From Diatrype stigma (lineage: Eukaryota > Ascomycota > Sordariomycetes > Xylariales > Diatrypaceae): DNA of 64,000 bases. The notes beneath the pieces were generated by a model. That model searched no databases. It saw nothing but the letters and a program-made list of their open reading frames with translations, and had not been told where the DNA came from. Position 1 is the first letter of the stretch, and each line of letters opens with the position of its first letter. Both the position numbers and the translations under genes were made by a program. The stretch covers positions 186,001 through 250,000 of the forward strand of contig JAKJXP020000062.1 of NCBI GenBank assembly GCA_022225965.2, read 5' to 3'. This document shows, piece after piece, positions 36,800-49,662 of the stretch.

Positions 36800-39700
36800 T
36801 GTGGGGGCTTGAGGTAGTAACAAATGGTATTATGGTTGGTCAAAAGTGATGAGGTTCTTCAGTAGGTGGAAAGTGCTGGTTGGTTTGGATGATCTAAACA
36901 TCGAAGGACTGCGTGCGAAGTATGGACTTTATAACCGTTTGCGCCGAACTTTCTTATCTCATAGCTCCGTGAAGTCGATAACTATAGACTTGCAGTTGTT
37001 CTGAACACCTGACAGTTTAATTACTGCTAACTGTTATTCCCTGATACATTACCACTCTGGGATATTCAGTGGGGATATTACACATCGTATCACGGCTGCG
37101 CATTGTTAGATGGTTCTACGGGTATCATTGCTAATGTCTCACGATCATAAAAAACCCCATGGGAAGCTCCAATATGTAGTGTTAGTTCCCGGCCCCAGCA
37201 TAGCAGTTGGTTGGCGGAGGTGAAAGGTGCTTAGGCATAACTAATTACAATGGTTGTAGTAGATAGAAAGGCAAAGAACTACATTACGTTGAACTGTGTA
37301 AATTCTCTCCAGTTCAGGGAATCCTCTCCCTTTAACATAGTTATATATCATATAGTTACTTAGTAATTAGCCTGTTTCGGGCGATTAAGCTTTAACGGTA
37401 TATGAACTATAGAAACCTATAAACTTTCCGAGCTTCCATAAGGTTTTTGGATCTGTATCAGCTCACTCGTAAGCTTTATATCATGCGAGCATCTGGATAG
37501 TTCAACATATATACCATTATATTGGTTAGTACTACGACTTAAAATAGTTCTATACCCCTTCTGATAGGGGCATGGTGGCTCGGTGGTAGTGGTCCGGACC
37601 TCCCATGACACCCCAGAGTTTTATTTCTCTAGAAAATAGCACCAGTATGGCTTGTATGTACCATAATAGCTATGATTCGGAGTTGGGGACTTACGGATTT
37701 ACGGGGTCGGTGGCTTAAGGGTACAGTGATCTCGTAGTTGCCGTGACATGTAGTGTTTAACAACTCAGTGGTTCATACATAGAGCATATGTGACTATAAG
37801 AGATTTGATTTAGGCTGGGCATTGACTTCCATCAAACAACGTGGCCTGTGGGCTTTGAAGTGCAATGATACGTCTATTTAATGAGATAGTAAAAGCGGCG
37901 TGGTACCAGAGAATTGGGAACGCCATACCGCCGGGTATTGTACCTTTATGTGTGAGTGGTCGGTATGCGAATATATAGTTCAGTAACTCCGTGTCCCCCT
38001 GTATTCATTGCCCATGCTATCAATTGGGGGTGTGCCATGATCAGTCGCCGTCCCAATAGTAAACGCTAACGGCTGGTAACCGAAGTCTGCTCTAAGACAC
38101 CGGACTATATATCATTGACCACTATATTAAGAGCAGCGAAACGAATGTCCAAGGGTTCATGGGGGTAAAGTCTCGGTCCATTCCTTGGAACCTTGATACC
38201 AAACCTGCATCTGCTGCACCATAATGGACGGCTTATTAGGCACTGTGACGGCTTGTTCCTCCATGGAAGAAGAGGGTACGATCCGATAGTTCGCCAGGGC
38301 ATGTAACTACCTATGCAGCATGGCCCAGCATGCATTGAGCAGCCCATATTAAGTTCTTTATAACTAGTAGTAGTTCAAGGGCATCTTGGAGTCGAGCTAT
38401 GTCCTGGAAGGAGGCATGTATTTGGTTTCTCCCCGCCTTTTGGCAACATGGTCCGGGGTATAGTCTTCACTGCTGCCATTGCCATCACCATCCTGCCGGT
38501 TTGAAATTATCAAGGTCATGTCCTTTTGTTTAGTCCTATTCATCTTGTTGCTCTGCTGATCTTCCACGTCAATTTGACGCCGGCAACCGCTAAGAGCTTT
38601 CGATTTCTTCCGACGGTCGACTTTCTTCTTAGTCGCCTGACATTGTGTATGTGCGTGGGTATAGTCTTGTGTTTTGGCGCACGCTGCAGCATCTCTCCTT
38701 ACTCCTGACCAGGGTATCCACTAGGTTGTGGAGGGCAGCTGCGGCTATATAGGGAGCTGCTTCCTCCCCTATAGCTTCCATAGGTCAGGAGTTGCTCTGT
38801 TTCTTTTCTTCCCCCTACCCAGCAGCTGTTCCATCACCCCGGGCCCAAACCCCCTGGCACCCGGTCAACATGGGCGATGCGGCCACGCTGACGCCAAGCA
38901 TTCTCGATAGGGGCATCACTACTTGATCCCACATGTATGGGTGTTTCATGAAAAGAAGCTCTCGTCTAGTCGTGGCATGCGGGTTTGAGTTACCCCAGAT
39001 TATCAGTTCTGCCCTGTAGGTAGATCACCAGCGCAAGGTCGAATGGCAGATGCTGGAAAGCCTCCGCATTGATGACACGAAATGTGCAAGTGGTATGATG
39101 GCCAACGACCTACCGATACACGGGGGTCTAGCATTGACCACACCTCGGCTTCTAACGACACCTCCGATCGCCTTCAGACCTCTATGCGACGATAGCTACG
39201 TATTTCAAGCTTACGACCTCGGCATATACGTGAAGGTCTCTATAGATAAGAGAGGGGAGCGAGCGAAGATCGATGATTGATCGACCGTCACTTATCTCAA
39301 TGACTAACGCTAAAAACTGCTATGCTCATGCTCATGTTGTCCGAGGTTCTGTTCTGTAGGTATGCTTTTACGATTTCGGTCCTCCCATTCCCAATGAAGT
39401 GGTTTGTGGCCTCAGGCCTGCCGCCTGCGCTTTGCAGATGCCAAGCGGTAGATGCCAAGCGGTGTACACATAGAACGGGATCTTAATAGGATCCACGTAG
39501 TTACACCTAAGGCTTACGTCGTTCCTTTGTCCGCCGGAGGTATTCGCGTCAATTGGGCTCGAGGTGGCAGCTAACACGACTTAGTAAGTTGAGGAGTTAT
39601 AGGATTTCCCCGAATAGGAAGGCCATGCTAAGTCTATTGTGGGTGTCGGTCGGTGCATGTGCCATGCATGTCAGCACCCAAGGATTGCCGGCTCTCGTAG

Positions 39701-42700
39701 GTGGGCTGGTGGGCTGGTGGGCTTGGGCTTGCCTTGTAAAGACGCACCCCAGAGTCCCAGGCTTGGCACCGGTTCGCCTATAGATCGATGCGCTGTTACC
39801 AGCGTTGGAGGGGCCTATGGAGGGGTTAACTAGGGAAATCAGATATTAGGTACCTACAGCAATGACAATGGCAATGGCAAAATAGCAACCCCGGCAGCTA
39901 GGAGGCACCGCGTCTTGTGATTGGTGCCGAAGGCTCAATCTGGTGCGAAAATCGGCCCAGAGATCAATCACATGCGACGACAGGTGGTTGAATACACAAG
40001 CGTATGTAAATTAAACAAAAAAGACTATTATACTATTACCTAGTCTATTACCTATACCTAGACTACGACTACGGATTCGGGATAGGAATAGATCATCGTA
40101 GGACGACCGACAGGGCTCATTCGGTAGGTGACCCAAAGCTAGAAGGCCGCATCGCACCATATCGCATTGGCAGGAATGTTCCCACCACCACTAGCTAAAC
40201 ACACGCTCAATCCGTGGGATCCCAAGCCGCAACTACATGCTGCATGTGTCGTTAGAGAGGATCTGACGTGAGTCCATCACGACGAAAGACCCACCAACCC
40301 ACCACCGCCCACCACCGGGACTAGCTCAACTTCGCATTGCCCTTTGAAGGCATCGTTGGCAGCCTTTTTGTTGAGCTACCTACTTCGTACATACCTGCGG
40401 TAGCTACAGTAATACCGCATGATCGTCGAGGGTCTGCATAATCCACACCCACCCACAAGCTTGACGCGGGGATGAGGCGTTCGGCAGTGGATGTCGATGT
40501 GGATGTCGGGTGTAAGCCAAGCTCCAATCCTGCATCTATCGCCCCGGTGGAACGGATGGCTGTGCTGCAGATAAAAAGACCCGGCTCTGCCTCCCTACGT
40601 ACTGCTGGAGCAGAGCCGTGCGACAGAGCATTCCCGCAGAAAGAACATGCACCTGAGGATATACCATTGGCCGACTGATAGCTGAGACGCCGCATCGAAT
40701 CTGCTCTGGGTTCATAATCACGATGTCGATCTTCAACATGCGAGGGAACAGCAACAAGCAATATAGGAGGAGGCGAATGTTCTGGCACGTTATGATGAAC
40801 TACTTGACAGTCGTCATGGGTGAGTGTCTTGCTCCTAGGAGACTCTGGCTGTGATCTCGCTAACCACTGAGGTTTGGGTTTCAGGGGCAACAATCACTCA
40901 ATAAGAGCCGTGACTATGACGGACGAGAGACGATTCAAGGCAACAGCTACTACGGGTTCCATATGTGCAGTTAGGGGACCGCTGATCCTCGATACTATCA
41001 AGAGTAGCACTGGGGAGAGTCAACAGAGAGCCACCTAGGCCACCATGGACTTACGAGACGGAGCTCCCAAATCTATCTCATACTACAACCAGCGATAACA
41101 TCCGAAGTACAACCCAACCATAGATGTATGACATGATATCGACAAGTCTCGTGTCTACAATGACCCCCTGCCGGCAACTCATCGACGGACAGAACAGGAT
41201 GCCCAGGGCTCGGGCGCAATTCTTCGGAGAAAGCTCAAGCACTCGAAAAACGAAATGGTGGATGGCAGTATATATTACGTTCTATATAACTACGAAGTAG
41301 CTGGTGGCGATACATATACTTGGGATAACTAGATAGCGAGGCGTTTTTCGGCAATATTCGGCGTTCAGCTGCTTTCAAGACCAGGTCATGCACATACAAT
41401 GTCGCCACGGCGTATAGTATTCAACCAGCAATGTCACAGTTGGGAAGTAGCTGGGCAATAGAAACCTTTGAAGGCTACTTCCCCCTATCTAATTACCTCA
41501 TGCGTTGAAATGTATGATAAGATGATGGCAAACACACTGCATGTCCCGAAATCGCATGTTAAAATCGATAAGCGTATTTTTATAGAAACCAAGTCCCTCT
41601 TGAGCACGTGTTTCATCGCCTCGGTGAATTGTCCAAGTGCACATGAAAGAACTCAATACCTTAGGTCTATATGTTTCCGCTATGGTTTATGTAAGCTTGT
41701 TGGGCTTCCGTAAGCTCAACATTCGGGATAGGGGGGAACACAGCCACAACCCAACCACATGCCTACCAGCTTACAGGATCGTGGGGGGCAAAACTAATAC
41801 ATGAATAAAAAATGAAATAAAAAAACAGAAAGGAAAATAAACCACAATGGACACAGCAAACGTCTGCAACTACTTGTGAACCATCACAGAAACTAAAGTG
41901 GTACTCCCATGGCTTTATCTGGTAGTCTAATCACCGCCGAGTGATACCAGAGGGCCATAGCACTTGAGATATCAATCACATCACGCACCTTCCACCCCCC
42001 TCATTACATCAACCTTCGGGATCGGCGATTACTGTATACCATACAGCATCCGGACGCTACCTCAAACTCTAAATGCCTACCAGAGCGGCCCTCAAACCAA
42101 GAAGAGGATCCAAAGTGGTTGACAGCGGCGCTTTCGCGGCAGTATCGAATCTCGCTCGACCTTACGAACTAACTATCCAGAAACGCCGTTGGGTAGGGCT
42201 AGTCGGTATCTACCGGGCTGGGCGGCAATCTGTCTAGGTCGTTCTCATGTCGTTACGTAGGAAGCCGGCGCACGTGCTACGAACGTGCCGCTCGAAAGCT
42301 AATAGGGGCAGCAGAAACGGTGTCCAGGCGCACCAATCATCTCCCTGTCCTACTTCAATCCCCCGCCCCCCTTTTCGCCACCGTTGGTTAGAAGCGCGGG
42401 AAGGAGCGTCTATTTTAACTAGTTGTGGTAGGTAGCCGGACCAGAACCCTGGGTTGAGCAAGTAACACCTAGACGTCAGGTAAACCCACAGGACCAGTCC
42501 GTGACCAACCAACCGAGCAATGTGTAGCTGAATCGGCGATGAGAGCTAGGGTGGTTTAACCAATATGTGACAGTCACATTTGCCCTGAAACGCGATCTCG
42601 ATTGAACCTACCCGGAATTACATCTGACTCATGAAAACGCACCACCGCACCGGTATGTGGTTCCTTGTCATGACAATTCCCACGTGGCAATCATGAGTAC

Positions 42701-44467
42701 GTTCGCATGTGCCTGCATGCATAGCGTTTGGATCTGGTATACAGAGATCTGGCCATGTGGTGGGTAGTCTAGGCAGACGGCTAGATGACTAGAGATAGAT
42801 CACGAGAACCCGGCACTTCGTCCTCTCAAACGACGGGATGCTATCCGACTACCATAGTGAAGGAGGTCAGATAAGCTACCTATGGCTAGGTAAGTATGTA
42901 GCGCAACTATAGAGTTTCCGCGATGAACAGACGATCGGCAGAAAAGGGGGCTGTGCTGTATTGTGATGCTTGCCAGGTACCTACCTCCGTAGCTGGTTAG
43001 GTATGGAAGCTGGCTCGAAGCCATGTGGTGAAGCAAGGAAGAGCCGGAGCTGGGTTGGAATAAAGTTTAGGTGGCGGCTCCTAGCCGCTACATGCGATCC
43101 CATACATCCCGAACAGCCAACAGGCCGCAGTTATCACCATGACGTGGACGCGCGATAGAACAGACTGAAGTGCCGGGGCTATCTACCCAGCCATCCCGTG
43201 CTGGAGCCTCGAGAGCTCTTCACTCGCTGATTCTAGTTGAGCCAAAGTTTGGAAGTACGGTTGCCTGTTCATTACACTTTCTACCACCAATTGGGGCTTC
43301 ACCTTTTTTTCCTTGTTACTCATGCAAGAATGCTCTAGCTCTTCCTAGCTCTGAGAGTCCTGTTCTGCTCGTAACATGATACGCCCATTACCATACGTTA
43401 GTTCAATGGGTCGTTTTATCTAGGGCCCTACTTTGGTGAGCGGGTTGTGGACTATCCATCCGTTTCCCTGTAATTGGGGGAGGGCGTGACTGGGTATGAG
43501 TGGCCAAGTACCTACCTCCCGTTACCAGAAACCAGAGGCAGACACAGTCTGGGTAGGTAGTTGCTCTCCCGGGCTGATAACTTCCGTTTGTCTCCAGCAA
43601 CACTCAGGCATGGGTGTCAGGTACCATGGACACCATGAATCATGTGCGCGTACCCTCGTTCCGTATCTGATATCATCATATCGGCGTATCGCATCGTATG
43701 GAATGAATTAACACGTCGCCGGTAGCGATCCACAGATCCACATGCCATGCCGACACCAGGCACCGTTCCTGGATATATCTTGGAGAAGCTGGTGGTGATG
43801 GTGGAGAGGGGAGACTGAATAAGAGCAAGAAAGAAAAGGGGGGTTGCCCTGAGTGCTCCCGTTGGTTAGTCAGTTACATGCTCATGTCATGTCTGCCTAC
43901 TAACTACCCTATCAGCTCATAAGGAAAAGGGGGGAGGGGAAGAGGGACAGAGTTGAAGCAAGCCTTTTTTTCACGTGGCACACTAATGAGTGGTAAAAGA
44001 AAAACAAAGAGAATGTCGTCCGATTTTCCACTTAACTAGCCAAAAAGCCAAGACAGCGGGCCAAACTTTATTAAAATCGTGACAGCCTCCCGCAGGGTCA
44101 GTTCTCTGTGCTAGCAATTTCATCGGTTTACGGCTACTGACTAGTCAGGGGCTATTCATGAGATGCCAAGAGAAAGTAACGTTGTGTCGGTATCCGCGCT
44201 GCTGAGCACTTTACGGACTACTAGTATCGTGGGGTACCTATGGGTTTCACTCATAAAAGGGGCGAAGCAAGGTACGAAGAGCCTAGTCTGTGGCTATGGG
44301 AGCGCAGGGCTCTCTGATCACCTGAGAACGGTTTCAATAGAATTTGAAGTGTCCACTTTTCTACTAAGAATTCTACTAATCCTACACTAAGTAAGTCGTT
44401 ATAAGCCCCCAATGAGTTGTCTTACGGTATTACCATGAGACGACGGTAACCATAGGCTGGCCAGCTA
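36800..44467. other. 7.7 kb stretch without a convincing gene
   Basis: Both strands show only short ORFs with no recognisable family. The longest is 40321-40893 minus (190 codons, low-complexity STSTST stretch from a GATGTC/GATGTG microsatellite, no domain). Composition is normal, not RIP-like, though 36950-38100 is somewhat AT-rich. Possibilities are lineage-specific genes, long non-coding RNA, or decayed genes. Two sequences near 37569 and 37703 share a GGTGGCT core and resemble a tRNA A box but lack a B box. Confidence 0.5.
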
Positions 44468-46636
44468 TCAGTCGTCTAGGAACGAATCGTCAATTGGGAA
44501 GGGGAGGTAATCCAGGCCCCTGAATCGTGACCGGCGGGTGAAGGTTGTTGGTTCGCCGATTCCAACCAGGGAAACAGGGTCTTGAGCAAGCACGCTCGTG
44601 TCTCCTTGCCCTTCTCCTGATCCCCGCGCGTCTAGATGAGAGCCGGTATACGGGGCTCCGACTAGTCTCTTGCTATCAGATAGGATGGCTTGGCCAACAG
44701 CTGATACGTTCCGAAAGTAGAGCTCTTTCTGGCTCGTGTCATTGTACCCGCCGAAGTAAAAGACCTGATTTGTTATCCCGGATCCTAAGCTGTAGGACCC
44801 GTCGTTGGCTTGGCTGAACGTTGCGGTTCCGTTGCGGGAAGTTTCCAGGTGTGAGCCCGAGTACCAAGCGGTCTCTGCACCAGGGCTGTTGTGGAAAACT
44901 TCCATGCCAGTCGAGAAAACAGCGCTGCCTTCTGTTCTCAACGTAAGCCCCTCGCTCAGGTAGCCGAGGGTTGTAGAGTTTCCATGTGCGCGATCGATCT
45001 CCGCAGTGGTCTTGCAGTGTAGCGGATATTTGTAATCTGCCCTGTAACGGATGCCGGGTCCAACTATAGAATCGGCACCGGAGATCGAGAGTATGTTGGT
45101 TTGATTGTAGCCGAACCCAGTGAAGTGCGATTTATGTGAATATGACATGGTTTGCGACTAGAAAGCCTCGCCACCTTTCTTTTGCGACTTGACGTATGAC
45201 TTGACCGACAAGGACCGTTCGGCATCCATGTTGAAATGTAAGCTTTTGCTACGACCGGCTGAGCTTTTTCGCGTCCCGTGGGAGATTGTGAAGCTTGGGT
45301 GGTGAGATTCCGCAGTGGGAAAGGACCCCTTGGTTATGCAGCCTTCATCGTCTAGCCAGACAAATATTTTACCCGTGACGTACCAGCTATCACTGACAGA
45401 TTCGCTGAGACGACAATGGCCCTTTTCGTCATCATCGACACCGACAACGCGGATGGCGAATGTGTGCTGCTTCCCATCGCATAGTAGAGGCAGCCAAGGA
45501 GTGATGTCGATCTGGTGCTCTCGCAAGTCGAAGGTCTGGAGGCCGACAATCGGTCGATGTAAGCTCGGTATCACACCGCCAGTGAAAATGACTGGGAAGG
45601 GCCAGTCGACACCAGCAAGAAACCCATCAATGAAAACCTGAACTTCACGGAATGGTGACAGCCCAGGCATTGACCCGGTTGTATGCTTAAAAGTGTCCAC
45701 TTTGCTCTGCAGCACATTGCTCCACCAAAATTCCTCATTGGCCTGCCCAGTAGCTGCGACGGTGAATATTGCTCGGTGGGCGTTCCGAGGGAAGCTAATG
45801 GTGTTGATTGCAGTTTCTCCAGGTATAGTAAAGTGACTTGCTCTGTTGGAGCTGCTGTCCCTTGTGGAGATAGGGATGATTAAGTCGGCTGGTGGTTTCT
45901 TGCGAACCCCAACATCGTGCTCGAAGAATGTGGCCGTCAGTGTAGTGTTGAAATGTCCATCGTAATCTTGATTCAATACGTTTCCAAGGTCGAATATTAT
46001 GTCCTGTGGCGAATTCCACAAGCTCAAGTATTCGGTCATGTCTTTTACGTATGTTGATCGAACCCCGGGCGGTGGTAATGGCTCAGGGGTCGATGTTCTC
46101 CACACTTCAATATCTCCGAAATACAGCAAGGCTAAACGGTCAAATTGGTAGCCTTCAGACACGATGGTGAAGGTCATAATAACTCTATTGAAAGGACAAC
46201 TAGGAGGGGTATATTTTCCTATAAACAGTCAGAGATCAGAAAAACACGGATCTCTGTTGAACGCCTATTGCAACATACCAACAAAGGGTACTCCATACGT
46301 CGAACCAAAAACGTGATCCATCAACACAACTTGGCACGACCCCTGTGAAGATGAGCCAAAACCTGGCGCGCCACTGGGAGTCAAGATGGGGCGATCGACT
46401 TGGAAACACTCTAGGGCACCGGTCAAGGCAACTTCCCCCCGTCCTACTACCTCTGCTCGAGGGTCAGGTCTGCTAGGGGCAGTCGCCTGGATTTGAGATA
46501 TGTATGATCCCAGTAGACCAACCAGGAAAACAATGGATGACAACAAGAATAATGTCGTGATGATAGCAACACAGCGTTCTGCGATACTGGTGCGCTTCCA
46601 GGCGTTCGTAATGCGGTGGAAGAGTTGACAAGCCAT
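44468..46636 (-). pseudogene. PNGase A-type peptide-N-glycosidase with an in-frame stop
   Basis: Exon 1 46636-46279 and exon 2 46218-44468, with a 60-nt intron (GTATGT, TATAG), give 703 codons. Near the N-terminus is a transmembrane anchor (about residues 22-46). The body matches peptide-N4-(N-acetyl-beta-glucosaminyl)asparagine amidase A (PF12222): FVG.YTPPSCPFNRV, FDRLALLYFGDIEVWRTSTPEP, YVKDMTEYLSLW, and the FNTTLTATFF block. At 45160-45158 codon 473 is TAG, and translation resumes in the same frame with SQTMSYSHKSHFTGFGYNQ, the conserved C-terminal half. In relatives a tryptophan sits at this point, so a TGG-to-TAG change is the simple explanation. The enzyme would remove N-glycans from glycoproteins in the secretory pathway. 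Without readthrough the C-terminal 230 residues are lost. Confidence 0.8.
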
Positions 46637-47337
46637 TATGTATTTCCTAGGAGTGAAGCGATCGTCTTCGGGTACCAATTTCGGGTACCAGTTTCAGAGG
46701 TGTTGCAGGAAGTTGATCATGTTCAAGAGATCAATGGTCGCTAGACGTCTTGGAACTGGTTCATGTCGAAGGCCTAAGCGGAGTTGGAGCTCCTCGTCGA
46801 TGTTGGCGCAGCAGAACATGCAAATCAAGCAAGATTGCGTAGTTAAGATAAGACGGTTTGTGCGAAGACTAGGGGAAGAGGATGTGGGATATCATATGAA
46901 ACAAGATCCTTGGGTAACAGTCGGTCGGGCATTTGATCAGCCAATTTCGTGGTGAAGGCAAAAGCGCAGTTCGGGTTATGTCCGTTCGGGACAGTCGTCC
47001 TTGCCTCGAGGATCCCAAAGCAAGCACCTGAGTCAGGCAGGTGGCCATTGCAAGTTGAGGTAAATAGTGCCGGATCTGCCGTCCTGATTGGTTGGTACTG
47101 TGGTCCTTCCGACTGAAATAGCCAAGATGTGTGCCATGGCAGTGGCATCTGAGTTGGGGAAAGGTCGTAAAATCGTAATTGAGGGAAAGAAAGGTGGGTT
47201 ATGGCTTTGTCAACAAGCCACTACATCAACGAATAGAGTTCGAAGTTGCCGAGGCACCAGCACACCAGCTCGACAGCAGGCCCGCCCGCCCTCGAGGGTC
47301 CAGCTCCAGCTTCAGCCATCTGCCCGCCTGTTTTCCT
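46637..47337. other. Intergenic, no supported gene
   Basis: A 101-codon minus-strand ORF (46843-47148) contains three cysteines, but it has no signal peptide and no recognised domain, so it is not called. Confidence 0.4.
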
Positions 47338-47802
47338 TTAGGGGCAGGCGACGTTGTCCCAATACCGTTTCCTCGAGGCGATCGCCAGCTTGTTTCCCAC
47401 GAAGCGGTGCTGGAAGAAGTTGAAGACGGCGAACTCGGCCCGCGACATGACATAGGTGTTGGGCTGGGTCTGGATCTTGAACCAGGTCTGCGCCAGCGCG
47501 GTCTCTAGTATGAAGTTGATGGCCGGATCCTGGCATCCCTCGGGGCTGTCCCGGGCGATTTCCAATGCCTGCGCAACGCGGCTGTCGTCGTGGGTGGCCG
47601 ATGATGAGTGCTTCGCTAAGGGCGACTCCTGCTGCTGCTGCTGGTGGTCCTGGTCCTGGCTTTGCGGCATGGTCGTGCTGATGAGCTCAATCATGGAGGG
47701 CGTCGTGGACGACGAGGTGGTCCAGTAGTTTAAAGAGTGTGTTTGACGATGATGTCCTCGGGGGTACTGAAGGTCGTGGTGGTTGCTGAGAAGCATGGTC
47801 AT
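47338..47802 (-). CDS. Small conserved fungal protein of unknown function (154 aa)
   Basis: Single exon; ATG at 47802 chosen because upstream codons look like leader. The N-terminal half is low-complexity (Gln/Ser/Thr-rich, including QDQDHQQQQQ, from a CTG/CAG run). The C-terminal half is ordered: DPAINFILETALAQTWFKIQ, then TYVMSRAEFAVFNFFQHRF, then NKLAIASRKRYWDN. That block is familiar from small proteins encoded in many filamentous ascomycetes. No catalytic motif, signal peptide or membrane segment seen. Function unknown. Confidence 0.75.
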   Translation of the reverse strand: MTMLLSNHHDLQYPRGHHRQTHSLNYWTTSSSTTPSMIELISTTMPQSQDQDHQQQQQESPLAKHSSSATHDDSRVAQALEIARDSPEGCQDPAINFILETALAQTWFKIQTQPNTYVMSRAEFAVFNFFQHRFVGNKLAIASRKRYWDNVACP

Positions 47803-49662
47803 CTTGGGAGATCGAGGAGATCTTGATGGTATAAATGCGGGAAAAGGAGTGTCAGGTTGTTTGCCCAATGGTAAGTTACAGGTCTCCGTCTGTTGTGGGG
47901 ACTTGATATATGCGTGGACAGGGTATCGACAGCAGAGCAAGTTTCAAGATCTGATATTGCTTGATATGTATGAAAGTCGCGCTGTTGTTTGTCCCTCAGA
48001 GTCTCTCCCACTAGCGATCATGTCGGGGCCAGCGCGACCCTTTAATAGGCCTTCGACCATGAATCAATCACCTATATTTGTAGCATGGACCACGCACATC
48101 CACAAGTCGTACGATTTCATTTAAGCTTTTCAACATACAGCCCGCTACTCTATGACTGAGTAGTTTTGGAGATCCACAATGTGCCGTCTCCTTGGTTCTT
48201 CTTCGACTGCTCGTTGCGTACGTCAGTCAGCTGAACGTAGGTAACAGGGCGGTTTGCCCGATTCGTTATAGTCTCAGGTGCTAAATGCCACGCTTCAATG
48301 ATATGCCCAGGGGGGCCGGGTAGCCCCTCGATTACCGGATGTTTGGTTAGAGGGCTGACCGGTTTTAAACGGAGACAAGGTCATCCCAGCTTCATTGACG
48401 TAGTGGGGTTTGGGGACCCCTCTGCCCAGCAAACATTCTAGGCCCCGTCGTCATAGGACCTGACAGGAGTGACAGATTACGAGTCAGGGTGTCAGTGTCA
48501 ATTTAAACGTCTAGACGTATACGCTGTTACGTGGGTATGGGGCTGGTTATTCGGCCGAGTTATCCGGTCCGGATTTGCTGATGAGCTGCTTATTTCCAGA
48601 TATCAGATATGATCATGATGATTCTAAGCATTATACCGAGGTACACATACTTCTATATGATAATAACGTGTCTTGTTGCCGGTATGCTCTTATGGTACTT
48701 GTGAGTGCGGCTGTTACCAGAATGGCTGCCCTGACGAGCAATCCACTTGATACATGTAGGTATATCGCATTAACCTTTACCCAATGGTTGTGGTGGGCAT
48801 TATACCGGCCCAATGTTGACAATGCTTGTCTGAACTCTAATCCTGCCAAGAATTGTTCAGAAAGCACCTCGGACGAATAGCATGAGCTTGGGTGCAACCT
48901 ATAAAACTTTAATACCGCTCAAAATTGCTGGTAGGATAAGTACCTAGGTATTTACTTAGGTATCGTAGAGCCAACCATACCCGATGCAGGATTAAAGTTT
49001 AAATCGTCTTACAGATGGATCTTGCGATCTTACGATTACGCAACGGGAGACATTTGCAGCTTCAGTGGATACCCTAGACTTCTTAATTAATTTCATGTTC
49101 TGGTTAACAAGCTGCCACGTGTGACTTGCTAGTCTCGAAATAATATCTTGATTCTTATACTTATGATTTATAAGGCTTGGTTTGTCTGGGTATCTGGCCG
49201 CGCAGTTGGTATTGTTATTAACGCCAAATATTGTATTGGGATCAGTTAAAGGCGTTTGTAGAGTCAACGGTCCTACGTCATTTGAACCCTGTATTGGCGT
49301 CGCGACCACCCATAACGTTGTATTATGTATGTACGTACAATACTATAGCGCTATTCTCTAGAGCCATTCCATGTTAGCTCGTTTTGGCATTCGTACAGCG
49401 AGTGGGACACGTGGTTTAGCATGACAGTAACTTCGATAGTCTGGACAGCCGGTGCGTGTCATGCTGAACTCTATTAAAATTAAATCTGCTTTTGATGTGG
49501 AGTGTCTATTGAACGAGACCATCGTACACCATTCGTACACTTGCTTCGTACATTTCGTTGGCTAGCTTGGGAACATGCTCCCGGGTCATCCGTCCGCATG
49601 TCACAGCGAAACGGGAACGGGTTGTTGCGCAACAAGCTCTGTAATGCCGAGCCGGCCACGCA
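47803..49662. other. Intergenic, no gene seen
   Basis: Only short ORFs (for example 48575-48880) without domain or start support. The 3' end overlaps the downstream region of the DUF1279 gene. Confidence 0.45.

Noticed and set aside
37565..37640. tRNA-like sequence with GGTGGCTCGGTGGTAG
   Set aside because: A-box-like only; no B box (GGTTCGA) at the proper distance and no cloverleaf.
40321..40893. 190-codon ORF on the minus strand
   Set aside because: No domain, low-complexity STSTST from a microsatellite, no splice or start support; likely chance.
46843..47148. 101-codon minus-strand ORF with several cysteines
   Set aside because: No signal peptide found upstream, no recognised family, overlapping ORFs on the other strand.
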